A stretch of DNA of 64,000 bases from Candidatus Melainabacteria bacterium. GTDB taxonomy: Bacteria; Cyanobacteriota; Vampirovibrionia; Obscuribacterales; Obscuribacteraceae. Position numbers and translations under genes: made by a program. Positions 42,951 to 52,191 of the stretch are shown here, piece after piece. The first letter of the stretch is position 1. The number at the start of each line of letters is the position of its first letter. The notes below the pieces were generated by a model. That model was not told the origin of the DNA. It searched no databases and saw nothing but the letters and a program-made list of their open reading frames with translations. The DNA lies in NCBI GenBank assembly GCA_003963305.1, contig RXJR01000024.1, positions 1 to 64,000 of the forward strand, written 5' to 3'.

Positions 42951-44763
42951 GCTCGAGAGGCAACGAATGAATAGGAATTTCCTGAGTATTTACAGGAGTC
43001 GAAGAAAGGTGCCGAAATTGCTTTGAAAAATCCAGCGACTTCAATCTATGTCCTTCTAAATCAACGAGAACTATCTGAGTAACCGGTGCTACGTTCTGAT
43101 GTTCGTCAACAACAAACGGATAAACCTGCTCTGTACCAGTTTTAGCCCAATTCTCAACAACTTCTTGCATACGATCAATTTCTGCAGGCCGCTTGGATGG
43201 TGTACCGGAATATGTGACAGTACCCGGATCTACGTCGTATACATACCAGAGGGTCTCAAACGCGCGCCCCGAGTTGAAACCTGACCAGAAATTTCGCCAA
43301 CGTCCAGTCAATTCGCTTGTCGCGCGGGGAATGCGGACATAAACTTCATCGCCTTGTTTGACTGTGGGATGCAAGGCTTTGATTTGTCTTGCAACTTTCA
43401 GATCAAACTCATCGACCTCAGCAGCCTGCCTAAGTAGGCTGCAAAAAGCTTGTCCCTCTCTGACCGTGACGACCAGCGTAAACAAAGGCGCAATCATAGC
43501 GATGGCAATTACGATTGAACGCTTCCAGCCATTGGTCCGACGAGCCCAAAAACAAATTGCTTCAATTGACGCGCAGACCAGGAGCATGAGACCGATCGAC
43601 GGAATCCCAGTCAATCGCGATGGAGTAACCATGAAGTTAGATACAAAACCAATAAACGCTGAAATAAACAAGGCCGCTGCGCCAATAATTGCATTTTCTC
43701 CAACCGCTACCATATTCGGTGCCCAAGCTATTGTAGTACCAGCACCATAGATCAGAGCGAAAACAAAGAGACCGACCCCAAGCCAGAGCAGAACATTCAG
43801 CACTGGTTCATCTTTTGCATAGAACTCACGATAAGAATGAACGGCATTTTTTACATCCCTGGCATGCTTACGCCCGACCGTAGCATCGAGAGCGGACGTG
43901 AACCCAGAAGCTAAACGGGCCTCAAACGGAGCCTTGTTAATGGTGGATTTTTCAAAGAGAAATATCGGCTTATCTGCAGAGGCAAGGGTTCCGACATGTA
44001 TAAATGTCAAAATTAGCGGCAAACAGGCGAAAAACCAGTCCGATTTTTTAAGCTTTTTGATGTCTCGCTTTCTTCCGGCCAAAAGAATGAGCGAAATAAA
44101 CGGAACGAGAACCAGGAAAACTTCGTAAACATACAGAGAAGACAGAACGATGGCGGAAACCAATAAACTCTTAACTCGAAAGCCCAACTTGCTTTCCAGT
44201 GCCGCCATCAAGCCGAAAAACGCAGTCCAGACAATAGTGTACGCACCAGCAGACCACCAGGTAAGTGGTTCAAACTTACTCGCATAGCACAGATAGAATA
44301 CGGCTCCCGTCAGAGCAACAGTTGGGCTAAAAACCATACGCATATAGAAATATGCGGCAAAGGCTGAAGCGACGTAAATTCCGAGCCATATCAAATTGCC
44401 TCGTTCGATAGAATCGCCAGCCAGCTTGAACTCGTCGTATAACAACGCCACTACGTGCGAGCGCGAGCGCGTCCAACTCAAATAGTCGTATTGAAAATTT
44501 GTGCGCTTCAACATGAGACGATGCAGTACGCGGACGTCATCCCCATTTATAGGTGCCTTCCCTTGAGCGCCCCAACAAATAAATAGTGCAAAGACAGCGA
44601 TACAGCCCAAATGCAATATCGTGAGCAAGGTTCGGTTTGGGCGTCGAACTTTCCAGCCAGCTCCGTTCGGGCTGCCTGCTTGATTTAGAGGAGCAGGCTC
44701 GTTCGAAGCTGACCTCGAGCATACAGAATCGACTAAGCTTCTTTCTGCATCGACGCTGCTCAT
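42943..44763 (-). CDS. Large GT-C-like membrane protein
   Basis: 606 residues. A 45-residue cytoplasmic N-terminus, about ten membrane helices and an extracytoplasmic C-terminal domain of about 190 residues. The first loop reads APINGDDVRVLHRLM, with the paired Asp common in GT-C enzymes. The start overlaps the upstream SGNH-like gene stop by one base (TAATG), so the two are translated together and may act together on one glycan. Confidence 0.6.
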   Translation of the reverse strand: MSSVDAERSLVDSVCSRSASNEPAPLNQAGSPNGAGWKVRRPNRTLLTILHLGCIAVFALFICWGAQGKAPINGDDVRVLHRLMLKRTNFQYDYLSWTRSRSHVVALLYDEFKLAGDSIERGNLIWLGIYVASAFAAYFYMRMVFSPTVALTGAVFYLCYASKFEPLTWWSAGAYTIVWTAFFGLMAALESKLGFRVKSLLVSAIVLSSLYVYEVFLVLVPFISLILLAGRKRDIKKLKKSDWFFACLPLILTFIHVGTLASADKPIFLFEKSTINKAPFEARLASGFTSALDATVGRKHARDVKNAVHSYREFYAKDEPVLNVLLWLGVGLFVFALIYGAGTTIAWAPNMVAVGENAIIGAAALFISAFIGFVSNFMVTPSRLTGIPSIGLMLLVCASIEAICFWARRTNGWKRSIVIAIAMIAPLFTLVVTVREGQAFCSLLRQAAEVDEFDLKVARQIKALHPTVKQGDEVYVRIPRATSELTGRWRNFWSGFNSGRAFETLWYVYDVDPGTVTYSGTPSKRPAEIDRMQEVVENWAKTGTEQVYPFVVDEHQNVAPVTQIVLVDLEGHRLKSLDFSKQFRHLSSTPVNTQEIPIHSLPLELK

Positions 44764-45902
44764 TATTGAGTCCTGGATGCCGCTACGGTAGTCCGCAAAT
44801 CCTCAATCATGCGATCCGTTCTTATGTCTCTACCGACCTTGTCCAGGTGATAATGCCCACCGAAAATGTGCTCATCGGCAAAGGCGTACCTGTCAGCAGT
44901 GGCTAGAATTGGGATAGGGAACTTGACTTTGGCTTCCTCAATTACATTGTCTATATCGGTTTTGCCTTTTTGATACATCGACTCTGGTATCGAAGGCGGT
45001 ATCAGAACGAACTGAGCACCGTGAGATTTGCAGAAGGCGTCGAATTTTGAAACTTCATTGATCGTGTAGTCATCAATATGCTTCGGCGCCCGAATGAGGA
45101 TTTTACGCTCCATCGCATCCTTACCAACCGGCTTATCCAGGTGCCAAACGAGGTCACCACAACTGTTCAAATTTTTGGCGTTCAGAATAACTAAACCAGG
45201 ATTCGGTTTATTGTAAGACCATGTGGCTCGGTGCTGGACAATCTGCCTGGCGTGCGAAATAACGTACTGCAATTTCTGCAGACCGAGCGTGCGCAAATGG
45301 AAAAGGATTTTTCCTTTCTCATCCCACGTGCAGCCATTACACTTTAGAATCCACTCAATAGCTCGCGGACAGCCATCCAAAATATCAGCCATAATCATCG
45401 GACGCGCGAACTCCTGAGAGTAAGACTGGTACTCGGGAGAGAGCACGACAATATCACCTGGTTTGATCGAGTCCTTAATTTCCTCAAACAAGTAAGAAAG
45501 CGGAAACATCAGACAGAGTCCCATATCTACAACTTTGCGATTGAATACCTTGCCAATCTTCTCGCTGTCGACGCCGAATAAAACGTTGGAACCACCCGTC
45601 AGAATTATTTTTGGAGACCCGGCCTGCTCTAATACCTGGTGCTTGTTATTGAGAACAGTGAAGCAACAGATGTCTTCCAGGCTAGGTAGCGCAATCGCTG
45701 CCCAAAAAACCACTGCCCAGGCGAGCAAGTAGAACACCAATGAAACCGGCGTTCTCGGAGCACTTATTCGTCCGCTTACACCCCCTCCAGCACCATCAGG
45801 CGCGTTGTTCTGGTGCGCGGGTTCCGTCACGATTGGTTGAGGAAAAACGCCGGTTGAATTCACTGAGATTGCTACTCGAAAGTAATTCGGGTATTTTCGC
45901 AT
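44763..45902 (-). CDS. Membrane-anchored SGNH/GDSL-like protein (paralogue 1)
   Basis: 379 residues. One membrane helix near residues 53-72 after a 50-residue N-terminus, then an SGNH-hydrolase-like domain with candidate nucleophile Ser105 in ILTGGSNVLFG, a VDMGLCLMFPLSYL block, VVLSPEYQSY, VLIPPS and a C-terminal HYHLDKVGRDIRTDRM containing the possible Asp/His pair. Related proteins add or remove acetyl groups on polysaccharides (AlgX/DltD style). A close paralogue lies at 49645-50721. Exact activity is not known. Confidence 0.65.
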   Translation of the reverse strand: MRKYPNYFRVAISVNSTGVFPQPIVTEPAHQNNAPDGAGGGVSGRISAPRTPVSLVFYLLAWAVVFWAAIALPSLEDICCFTVLNNKHQVLEQAGSPKIILTGGSNVLFGVDSEKIGKVFNRKVVDMGLCLMFPLSYLFEEIKDSIKPGDIVVLSPEYQSYSQEFARPMIMADILDGCPRAIEWILKCNGCTWDEKGKILFHLRTLGLQKLQYVISHARQIVQHRATWSYNKPNPGLVILNAKNLNSCGDLVWHLDKPVGKDAMERKILIRAPKHIDDYTINEVSKFDAFCKSHGAQFVLIPPSIPESMYQKGKTDIDNVIEEAKVKFPIPILATADRYAFADEHIFGGHYHLDKVGRDIRTDRMIEDLRTTVAASRTQ

Positions 45903-46069
45903 CCTCTTATTGAAAACCTATGACAAAATGCTAACTTTTGAGCACAGTTCGCTGTTCCAGAACTCCAATCACAGACAAGCGCAGACTCTGTCGATAGCAT
46001 GCAAAACCAGCTTGATAATTTATTTAAACCCAACATGAGACAACGCTCATCGACACGGACTGAATTGCC

Positions 46070-46660
46070 TTGACCGCTTATGATCATGGTCTGAAAAGAC
46101 AGGTCAGTGGTGAGCAAGTGCAGCTAAAAGAAGTTGGAATCGAAGGCGCGTACTTGCTGGTGCCCCAGGTTGCGAGAGACGACCGCGGCACTTTCGCTCG
46201 CACATTCAGCTCAAAAGAGTTCGAACAGCTGGGGTTAGTAACGACACTCGATCAGTGCGCCATCTCGCACAATCCCCAGAAAGGAACTTTGCGGGGTCTG
46301 CACTACCAACTCAAGCCATTTCAAGAAATCAAAATTGTTAGATGTTCCCGTGGTTCGATATTCGACGTGCTTGTTGACTTGAGAGAAGAATCACCGACCT
46401 ACAAAAATTGGTTTGGTGTTGAGCTTTCAGAAAACAATTTGCAGATGCTCTATATTCCTGGTGGCTGCGCCCACGGCTTCATTTCACTGATTGACAACAG
46501 CGAAGTTTTCTATCAAATCTCCGGTTCCTATAACCCGGAATTTGCTCGGGGCGTACCGTGGAATGACCCCGCATTTGGAATTTCATGGCCGATTCAACCT
46601 ACTTTGATGTCGCAAAAGGACCGTGAATGCCTGCCATATCGAGAAAGGGAACGCGCGTGA
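46070..46660 (+). CDS. rmlC: dTDP-4-dehydrorhamnose 3,5-epimerase family protein
   Basis: 196 residues, cupin fold. Signatures are RDDRGTFARTF, NPQKGTLRGLHYQ with the catalytic His, EIKIVRCSRGSIFDVLVDLR, YIPGGCAHGFISL and NDPAFGISWP. It would epimerise a 4-keto-6-deoxy sugar nucleotide at C3 and C5 or C3 only. No rmlA, rmlB or rmlD lies nearby, so either they are elsewhere or the substrate differs. The start is TTG 46070 or GTG 46118; neither is decisive. Confidence 0.88.
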   Translation: MTAYDHGLKRQVSGEQVQLKEVGIEGAYLLVPQVARDDRGTFARTFSSKEFEQLGLVTTLDQCAISHNPQKGTLRGLHYQLKPFQEIKIVRCSRGSIFDVLVDLREESPTYKNWFGVELSENNLQMLYIPGGCAHGFISLIDNSEVFYQISGSYNPEFARGVPWNDPAFGISWPIQPTLMSQKDRECLPYRERERA

Positions 46661-47433
46661 GCTCAGGAAAAATCGTCATCGACATTGATGCTAATACAGT
46701 TTCACAAGAAAACGGGAACGAAGTTGCGACGTACAAGTTCGGCTCACCGGAAGCATTCAAACTGATTTCAAAAATCTGGCTCAGATGTGGATGGGACGTG
46801 AAATATGCCTATTCGTTTTCCTGGCTCGGGCGACCGATCATACAGTTGCCTGAGGACATGATAAGGGTGCAAGAAATCGTGTCCGAATTAAAGCCTGACG
46901 TTATCGTCGAAACTGGTATCGCTCATGGTGGCTCTCTCGTCTTTTATGCCACAATTCTCAAAGCGCTTGGAAAAGGAAAAATAGTCGGCGTCGACATAGA
47001 AATTCGAAAACACAACCGCGAAGCCCTTGAGCAGCACGAACTCGCTTCTTACCTGACCCTAATAGAAGCCGACTCGACCCTGGAGACAACGCTCCAAAAG
47101 GTTCGCAACGAGATCAAAGAAGACGACATCGTGCTGGTGATATTGGACTCTTGCCACACGAAAGAACATGTTGCCAAAGAACTGGAGAAGTACGCCCCAC
47201 TGGTTTCAGTAGGTTCGTACATTGTAGCGACCGACGGAGTAATGAAAGATTTTGCCGGTGCGCCGCGCTCTGAAAAGGACTGGAATTGGAATAATCCTCA
47301 AACTGCGATCTTTGAATTTCTGGAGAGGAATGAAAGCTTCATCCTGGACCAACCGAAATTTCCATTCAACGAAGGTTCCGTCACTGAGCCAATCACATAT
47401 TGGCCGAACGCTTATTTGAAGCGGGTAAAATAG
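46657..47433 (+). CDS. CmcI-family protein (cephalosporin hydroxylase-like)
   Basis: 258 residues from GTG 46657, which overlaps the epimerase stop as GTGA and has AAAGGG upstream; an ATG at 46627 is also in frame. The fold is a SAM-dependent methyltransferase-like Rossmann fold: DVIVETGIAHGGSLVFYA (motif I), VGVDIEIRKHN, LVILDSCHTKEHV and VATDGVMKDF. CmcI-like genes are common in polysaccharide clusters, where they probably methylate sugars. Coupled to the epimerase gene. Confidence 0.82.
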   Translation: MSSGKIVIDIDANTVSQENGNEVATYKFGSPEAFKLISKIWLRCGWDVKYAYSFSWLGRPIIQLPEDMIRVQEIVSELKPDVIVETGIAHGGSLVFYATILKALGKGKIVGVDIEIRKHNREALEQHELASYLTLIEADSTLETTLQKVRNEIKEDDIVLVILDSCHTKEHVAKELEKYAPLVSVGSYIVATDGVMKDFAGAPRSEKDWNWNNPQTAIFEFLERNESFILDQPKFPFNEGSVTEPITYWPNAYLKRVK

Positions 47434-47439
47434 CCCCGA

Positions 47440-48699
47440 TCAGATGACAACAAACTCAGGCCTTAGATTCATTTCTTGTAGTTGCTGACGAATTTCGTTG
47501 TAATAGTTTGGATTCATAATAAAAACCACATCGCAGGGATTACTTTGCAAATGTTCGGGCGCACATATCAACTGCCCCGTTCCGGCCACATATTTGCCCT
47601 GCTTTCTGGGGTTTATGTCAACAACGGTAGAAACTATTTCGGGGACCAGGCTCAGCTGATTCAGAAACGTAGAGCCCTTAGCCGCTGCACCCCAGACTGC
47701 CATGGACTTGTTGGCGGCTTTCAATGCGAGCACCTGCTTGCGCATTGCTTCTAACTTGTCCGTAAAATCTCTAGAAAAATCATCGTATAGGGTTGGGAGT
47801 GTTGTGTGTTCTAACCCGCTATTCGAAGCATTAATTGTCGCAATTGAGCCCGCTTGAGGTAAATCGGCTACAGGTAAGTCAGCAACAGGTAAATCGGACA
47901 CAGACAAATGCACACTCAAATATTGCCCGGAAAAAACTGATTCAATCCGCTCCACAGCAAAACCACATCGCTGCATCAGGCTCGCAATCGACCCTGCCGT
48001 AAAGTAGTTACAGTGCTCATAAAAAACATCCCAAAAGGCGAGGTTATCGCAAATCCACTCAAAACTTGGCACTTCAAAATAGAGATGAAGATTCTGTCGA
48101 TTGGGAATTGCCTGACGAATCATCGATACGAATTCGTATGGCTGCGCAATGTGCTCAAGAACATGTCGGCAAATAATCTGATCTGGGTTCCACCACTCCT
48201 CGTTACCAGGAAAGAAATCACGAACGAAAGAAAGCCCGGATACATCATCGTACTCGTTGACATAGCTTGGATCAAAGCCTTTGCCTTTGCCACCGGCGAT
48301 GTCGACGATCAACTTGAGAAAACTGCCCTTACCGCAGCCTATTTCCAAGAATCGTTTTCCACGCAGTGAATTGCGATCGACTAACAAACCTGCCACAGAG
48401 CGCATATGCTCTGAAAAATGTCCGGATTTATCTTGTGAATTCTCATAATCTTGGCAATAATCGAGCAAATTGCTGTCAAACTTCTCATTAAAAACAAAAC
48501 CGCATTGTCGGCATGCGACAAGATGCAGCCTTCCCGTTTTACATGCGATTGCCTGGTCATAACTGGAGTAAAGCAGGTTTTGGTGCACAGGTCCGTCGAC
48601 GCCCCGCAAAATAGTTATTGCAGAGAAACCACCACATGCAGTGCAGCAATACTCTCTCTGATTGGTCTCGACATTGGAAACTTGCTGTTCACTTTTCAT
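47440..48699 (-). CDS. Sugar C-methyltransferase-like protein with internal 5-residue repeat
   Basis: About 419 residues from ATG 48699, which overlaps the upstream epimerase stop as ATGA. Zinc-binding-like cysteines CCTAC...CRQCGF at the N-terminus, a SAM domain FLEIGCGKGSFLKLI with ICRHVLEHIAQP, and a C-terminal Rossmann half (SMAVWGAAAKGSTFLNQL). This is the Methyltransf_13/Methyltransf_14 layout of NovU/TylC3-type sugar methyltransferases. Residues near 275-290 contain DLPVADLPVADLPQAG, a short tandem repeat in a linker. Confidence 0.8.
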   Translation of the reverse strand: MKSEQQVSNVETNQREYCCTACGGFSAITILRGVDGPVHQNLLYSSYDQAIACKTGRLHLVACRQCGFVFNEKFDSNLLDYCQDYENSQDKSGHFSEHMRSVAGLLVDRNSLRGKRFLEIGCGKGSFLKLIVDIAGGKGKGFDPSYVNEYDDVSGLSFVRDFFPGNEEWWNPDQIICRHVLEHIAQPYEFVSMIRQAIPNRQNLHLYFEVPSFEWICDNLAFWDVFYEHCNYFTAGSIASLMQRCGFAVERIESVFSGQYLSVHLSVSDLPVADLPVADLPQAGSIATINASNSGLEHTTLPTLYDDFSRDFTDKLEAMRKQVLALKAANKSMAVWGAAAKGSTFLNQLSLVPEIVSTVVDINPRKQGKYVAGTGQLICAPEHLQSNPCDVVFIMNPNYYNEIRQQLQEMNLRPEFVVI

Positions 48700-49631
48700 T
48701 TTGGCACCACCCCATGAAAAGCAGGTGATGATTCGGAGCCAAGTTTGGCTTTCCACCATGCAATGGTAGCGTTCAGACCATCTTCAAGCGAATGCTGCGG
48801 TGCAAATAGCAACTCAGTACTTAATCGAGAAACATCGGCACGAACGATTTCCGACTCAACACGATCACTAGCAATGGCACCCAAGCGAATCAAATGCCGA
48901 CCATCCAACACGTCAGCGATGTGCGCGATAATATCCTTAACAGCCACTGCGCTGCCAGAAGCAACGTTTATCGGTCCGACAACATCTGATTCGATCAATC
49001 TAACAAAAGCTTCGGCCACGTCATAGACGTGCATGAAATCTCGGCGTTGCTCTCCGCTGGAGCAGTCAACAGTTCGCCCTTGCAAAATGCCGGTAACAAC
49101 ATGGGGAATCAATCGCAGTGGATGCTCGTGCGGTCCATACAGCCAAAATATTCGCCCCCACGCATCAGCAATACCTGACTCCCGAGCACGTTCGTGAATA
49201 TACCTGAAAGTCGCCAGCTTCGCCTTTCCGTACAGTGTGTCAGGCTCCGATTCTGTCACTGATTCACAACATGGGTTTTCATTCCAAACGTACTCAGCGA
49301 CGGAACCGGCGCCGACGAAACGTCTTCCACCATTACCGGCGAATAGATCGAAGAGTCCTCTAGTCGCCCGTTCCCAGTGGTGATTATCTAAAGAACTCCA
49401 AAACTTGCCAGGTTCCGTCGTCCAGGCTAAATGCATCAGATGGGATGGTTTGAGATCAGAGAGCAAACGGCTCACAGCCAGGTCATCCATCAAGTCAACC
49501 CTATGCCATACAGCACCAGAAATTTCGATAGGGTTTCTAGCGACGGCATGAACTTCATAACCGCGCTGACAGAGTCGTTCAGTCACCTCTCGCCCGATGA
49601 AACCATTCGCACCAGTAACCAGAACTTTCAT
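48696..49631 (-). CDS. NAD-dependent epimerase/dehydratase
   Basis: 311 residues, extended SDR. MKVLVTGANGFIGREV is the nucleotide site, the YxxxK pair is DTLYGKAKLA, and GAGSVAEY holds the Ser-type catalytic element. It acts on a sugar nucleotide, for example as a 4-epimerase, 4-reductase or 4,6-dehydratase; the product cannot be decided. Coupled to the methyltransferase downstream, which suggests a methyl-branched or deoxy sugar. Confidence 0.85.
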   Translation of the reverse strand: MKVLVTGANGFIGREVTERLCQRGYEVHAVARNPIEISGAVWHRVDLMDDLAVSRLLSDLKPSHLMHLAWTTEPGKFWSSLDNHHWERATRGLFDLFAGNGGRRFVGAGSVAEYVWNENPCCESVTESEPDTLYGKAKLATFRYIHERARESGIADAWGRIFWLYGPHEHPLRLIPHVVTGILQGRTVDCSSGEQRRDFMHVYDVAEAFVRLIESDVVGPINVASGSAVAVKDIIAHIADVLDGRHLIRLGAIASDRVESEIVRADVSRLSTELLFAPQHSLEDGLNATIAWWKAKLGSESSPAFHGVVPK

Positions 49632-49644
49632 TACTTCAATTCTA

Positions 49645-50721
49645 TTACTTTGATCTGTTGAGTTCGTTCACTATCGGCCGCAGGTCCTCAATGATTTTGT
49701 CGGCGCGGAGGTCACGCCCCTTCTTATTGAGATGGTATTGGTTGTTAAATATCATTTTGACAGGGAACGCATAACGAGCTGGAGTAGCCACGAATGGTGG
49801 CTTGACACGCTGATTACACTCAGCGAAAAGTGAGTCAACATTCGTCTTGAGAGCTTGATACTGAACCGTCGATACTGATGGCGGTATCAAAACAAAGCGT
49901 GCACCGCGCGAAGCGCAGTAGGCGTCGAAATCATTAAGCGTTTTCGCTTCACTATCACCGAGATGCTTGGAGACATAGAAAAGCACATCTGAAGGCTTGT
50001 TATCATTTTTCTGTTTCAAATGCCAGGTCAGATCACCACATCTGTCAATGTTCTCAGTGCTCAAAACACCGAGGCTGGTATTCCACTTTCCGTGTGACCA
50101 TCTGCAGCGATTCTGAACAATCTGCCGAATGTGATGCACTGCGAAATCCAGTTTGTCTAAGCCAAGCGTACGCAGATGGCTAAACAGAACGGGCCACTGA
50201 CTCTGGTCGAGGCAGTTGCTTCGCACAATCCAAAAAATGGCCCGAGGATAAATATCAAGAATATCTGCAACAGCAAGATTGTTCGAATATTCAGAAGAAA
50301 AATCAGCATATTCAGGCGACAGCACAACCAGATCGCCGGCGTGTACTTCGTCTTTCACTTCATCTAGAAGATATGCCAACGGAAACATCAGGCACAGTCC
50401 CATGTTTACTACCGGACGATGCAATCCAGCTTCAATTTTTGGTCCATCCAGACCGAACAAAAGATTCGAGCCGCCAACAAAAATAATCTTGGGGGACGGC
50501 GCCTTTTCCAAAATTTGATGCTTGTTCCGAAGCAGTCCAAAACACATCGGATCGTCCAAGCCCGGCAAGCAGATCGCCGACCACAGAACCGTTAAAAAGC
50601 AAAGAAAATAAAGTCCAATCGACCAGACCGCGGTAGACGCTCGAGCTGGCTTCGTGTATGACGCCGTATACCGTTCAGTTCCGACGTCTTGATATGTTTC
50701 TCGTGTCGTCAGCGAATTCAA
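49645..50721 (-). CDS. Membrane-anchored SGNH/GDSL-like protein (paralogue 2)
   Basis: 358 residues. Same architecture as the gene at 44763-45902: membrane helix near 33-53, SPKIIFVGGSNLLFG with Ser85, NMGLCLMFPLAYLLDEVKD, VVLSPEYADFSSEY, FVLIPPS, and a C-terminal QYHLNKKGRDLRADKI. The two are clearly paralogues, easily alignable by eye. TTG start with GAGG about seven bases upstream. Probably a glycan O-acetyl handling enzyme; activity is not proven. Confidence 0.65.
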   Translation of the reverse strand: MNSLTTRETYQDVGTERYTASYTKPARASTAVWSIGLYFLCFLTVLWSAICLPGLDDPMCFGLLRNKHQILEKAPSPKIIFVGGSNLLFGLDGPKIEAGLHRPVVNMGLCLMFPLAYLLDEVKDEVHAGDLVVLSPEYADFSSEYSNNLAVADILDIYPRAIFWIVRSNCLDQSQWPVLFSHLRTLGLDKLDFAVHHIRQIVQNRCRWSHGKWNTSLGVLSTENIDRCGDLTWHLKQKNDNKPSDVLFYVSKHLGDSEAKTLNDFDAYCASRGARFVLIPPSVSTVQYQALKTNVDSLFAECNQRVKPPFVATPARYAFPVKMIFNNQYHLNKKGRDLRADKIIEDLRPIVNELNRSK

Positions 50722-50895
50722 GGAAAACCTCTAAATCGTTGCGCCATTGTCGCATTGTCCTGCTGTAAACCCATGACAAACAACTAACATTTGCGGCAAA
50801 ATCGTTAACCAGATGGCATGGCTTCGGCTTTTTCTACTGACCCGACCAGGGCAGTTTTGCTAAAATTCGCACTTCGATGCCCGAATGGAGCACCC

Positions 50896-52161
50896 GTGAC
50901 GACTCCGACCCGCCCAGAAACTGAAGTACCGCGCTCTCACTCGCATCTAACGAGCTGCCGCATATGTGCCGGACAAGAGCTGCCCGTCATTCTGTCGCTT
51001 GGCGAGACGCCCCTGGCTAATTCACTTCTGAAGGCAGAACAGCTTGACCAACCGGAGCCCCGCTACGCTCTGGAGCTGGCGATGTGTCCGACGTGTTCGC
51101 TGGTCCAGATAAAAGAGACTGTAGCACCTGAACTTTTATTCAGAAACTATCTCTATTTCACTTCATTTTCAGAAACAATGCTTCGCCACGCCCAGGAATT
51201 GAGTCGAGAGGTGGTGACGGCTAAGAAACTCGGAGCGGAAAGTCTTGTTGTCGAAATCGCCAGCAATGATGGCTATCTACTGCAATATTACAAAGCGCTA
51301 AACGTGCCGGTCATTGGAATCGAGCCAGCCAAGAACGTTGCCGAAGTCTCGGTCGGCAAGGGAATTGAGACGATTACAGAATTTTTCAACGCCGAGTTGG
51401 CATCGAGTCTGGTTTCGGCTGGCAAGAAAGCCGACGTCATTCATGCTAACAACGTGCTTGCTCACGTTGCTGATTTGCATGGCGTGGTGAGCGGAATTTC
51501 CGTCCTACTTAAGGAAGACGGCGTTGCCATCATTGAAGTGCCCTACCTGAAGGACATGATCGACGGCACCGAATTCGATACCATATACCACGAGCACCTT
51601 TGCTATTACTCACTCTCATCACTTGCAGTTCTCTTCAGGCAGCATAACCTTTACGTCAATGACGTCAAAAGAATCCCCCTGCACGGCGGCTCACTTCAGC
51701 TTTTCATTGGGAAGAATGACAATCCAAGCCAATCAGTCAAAGATTTGATGGCAAGCGAAATTGATTGGGGCATGCGCGAACTTAATTTCTACAAGGATTT
51801 CGCTACCCAAATTGAGACTCTCAAAGCCAAATTGACGGAGCTTCTCGACAAACTGAAAACCGAGGGCAAGTCGATAGCCGCTTATGGAGCGTCAGCAAAA
51901 GGAAGCACGCTTCTGAACAGCTTCAACATCGGCAAACAATATCTGGACTTCATCGTCGATAGAAGCAGTGCAAAGCAAGGCTACTACAGTCCAGGCACGC
52001 ACCTTCCAATTTTGTCGCCGGAAGTATTATTGGAGCGCCAACCGGATTACCTGCTCTTATTAACATGGAATTTCGCCGACGAAATCATGCAACAACAAGA
52101 GCTTTATCGCAGCAGGGGCGGAAAGTTCATCGTGCCCATTCCCAGACTGAACGTAGTTTAG
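50896..52161 (+). CDS. Sugar C-methyltransferase (NovU/TylC3-like)
   Basis: 421 residues from GTG 50896, supported by GGAG six bases upstream; an ATG at 50818 is in frame but has no ribosome site. Four cysteines (SCRICAG and MCPTCSLVQ) form the N-terminal zinc domain; VVEIASNDGYLLQYY is motif I; VIHANNVLAHVADL and YHEHLCYYSLSSL follow; the C-terminal domain has IAAYGASAKGSTLLNSF. This is a full-length member of the dTDP-sugar C-methyltransferase family and resembles the protein at 47440. A candidate promoter CTGACC-18-TAAAAT lies at 50835-50865. Confidence 0.88.
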   Translation: MTTPTRPETEVPRSHSHLTSCRICAGQELPVILSLGETPLANSLLKAEQLDQPEPRYALELAMCPTCSLVQIKETVAPELLFRNYLYFTSFSETMLRHAQELSREVVTAKKLGAESLVVEIASNDGYLLQYYKALNVPVIGIEPAKNVAEVSVGKGIETITEFFNAELASSLVSAGKKADVIHANNVLAHVADLHGVVSGISVLLKEDGVAIIEVPYLKDMIDGTEFDTIYHEHLCYYSLSSLAVLFRQHNLYVNDVKRIPLHGGSLQLFIGKNDNPSQSVKDLMASEIDWGMRELNFYKDFATQIETLKAKLTELLDKLKTEGKSIAAYGASAKGSTLLNSFNIGKQYLDFIVDRSSAKQGYYSPGTHLPILSPEVLLERQPDYLLLLTWNFADEIMQQQELYRSRGGKFIVPIPRLNVV

Positions 52162-52191
52162 TTTTCTCTTTGACTTTCGAAGACCGATCGA

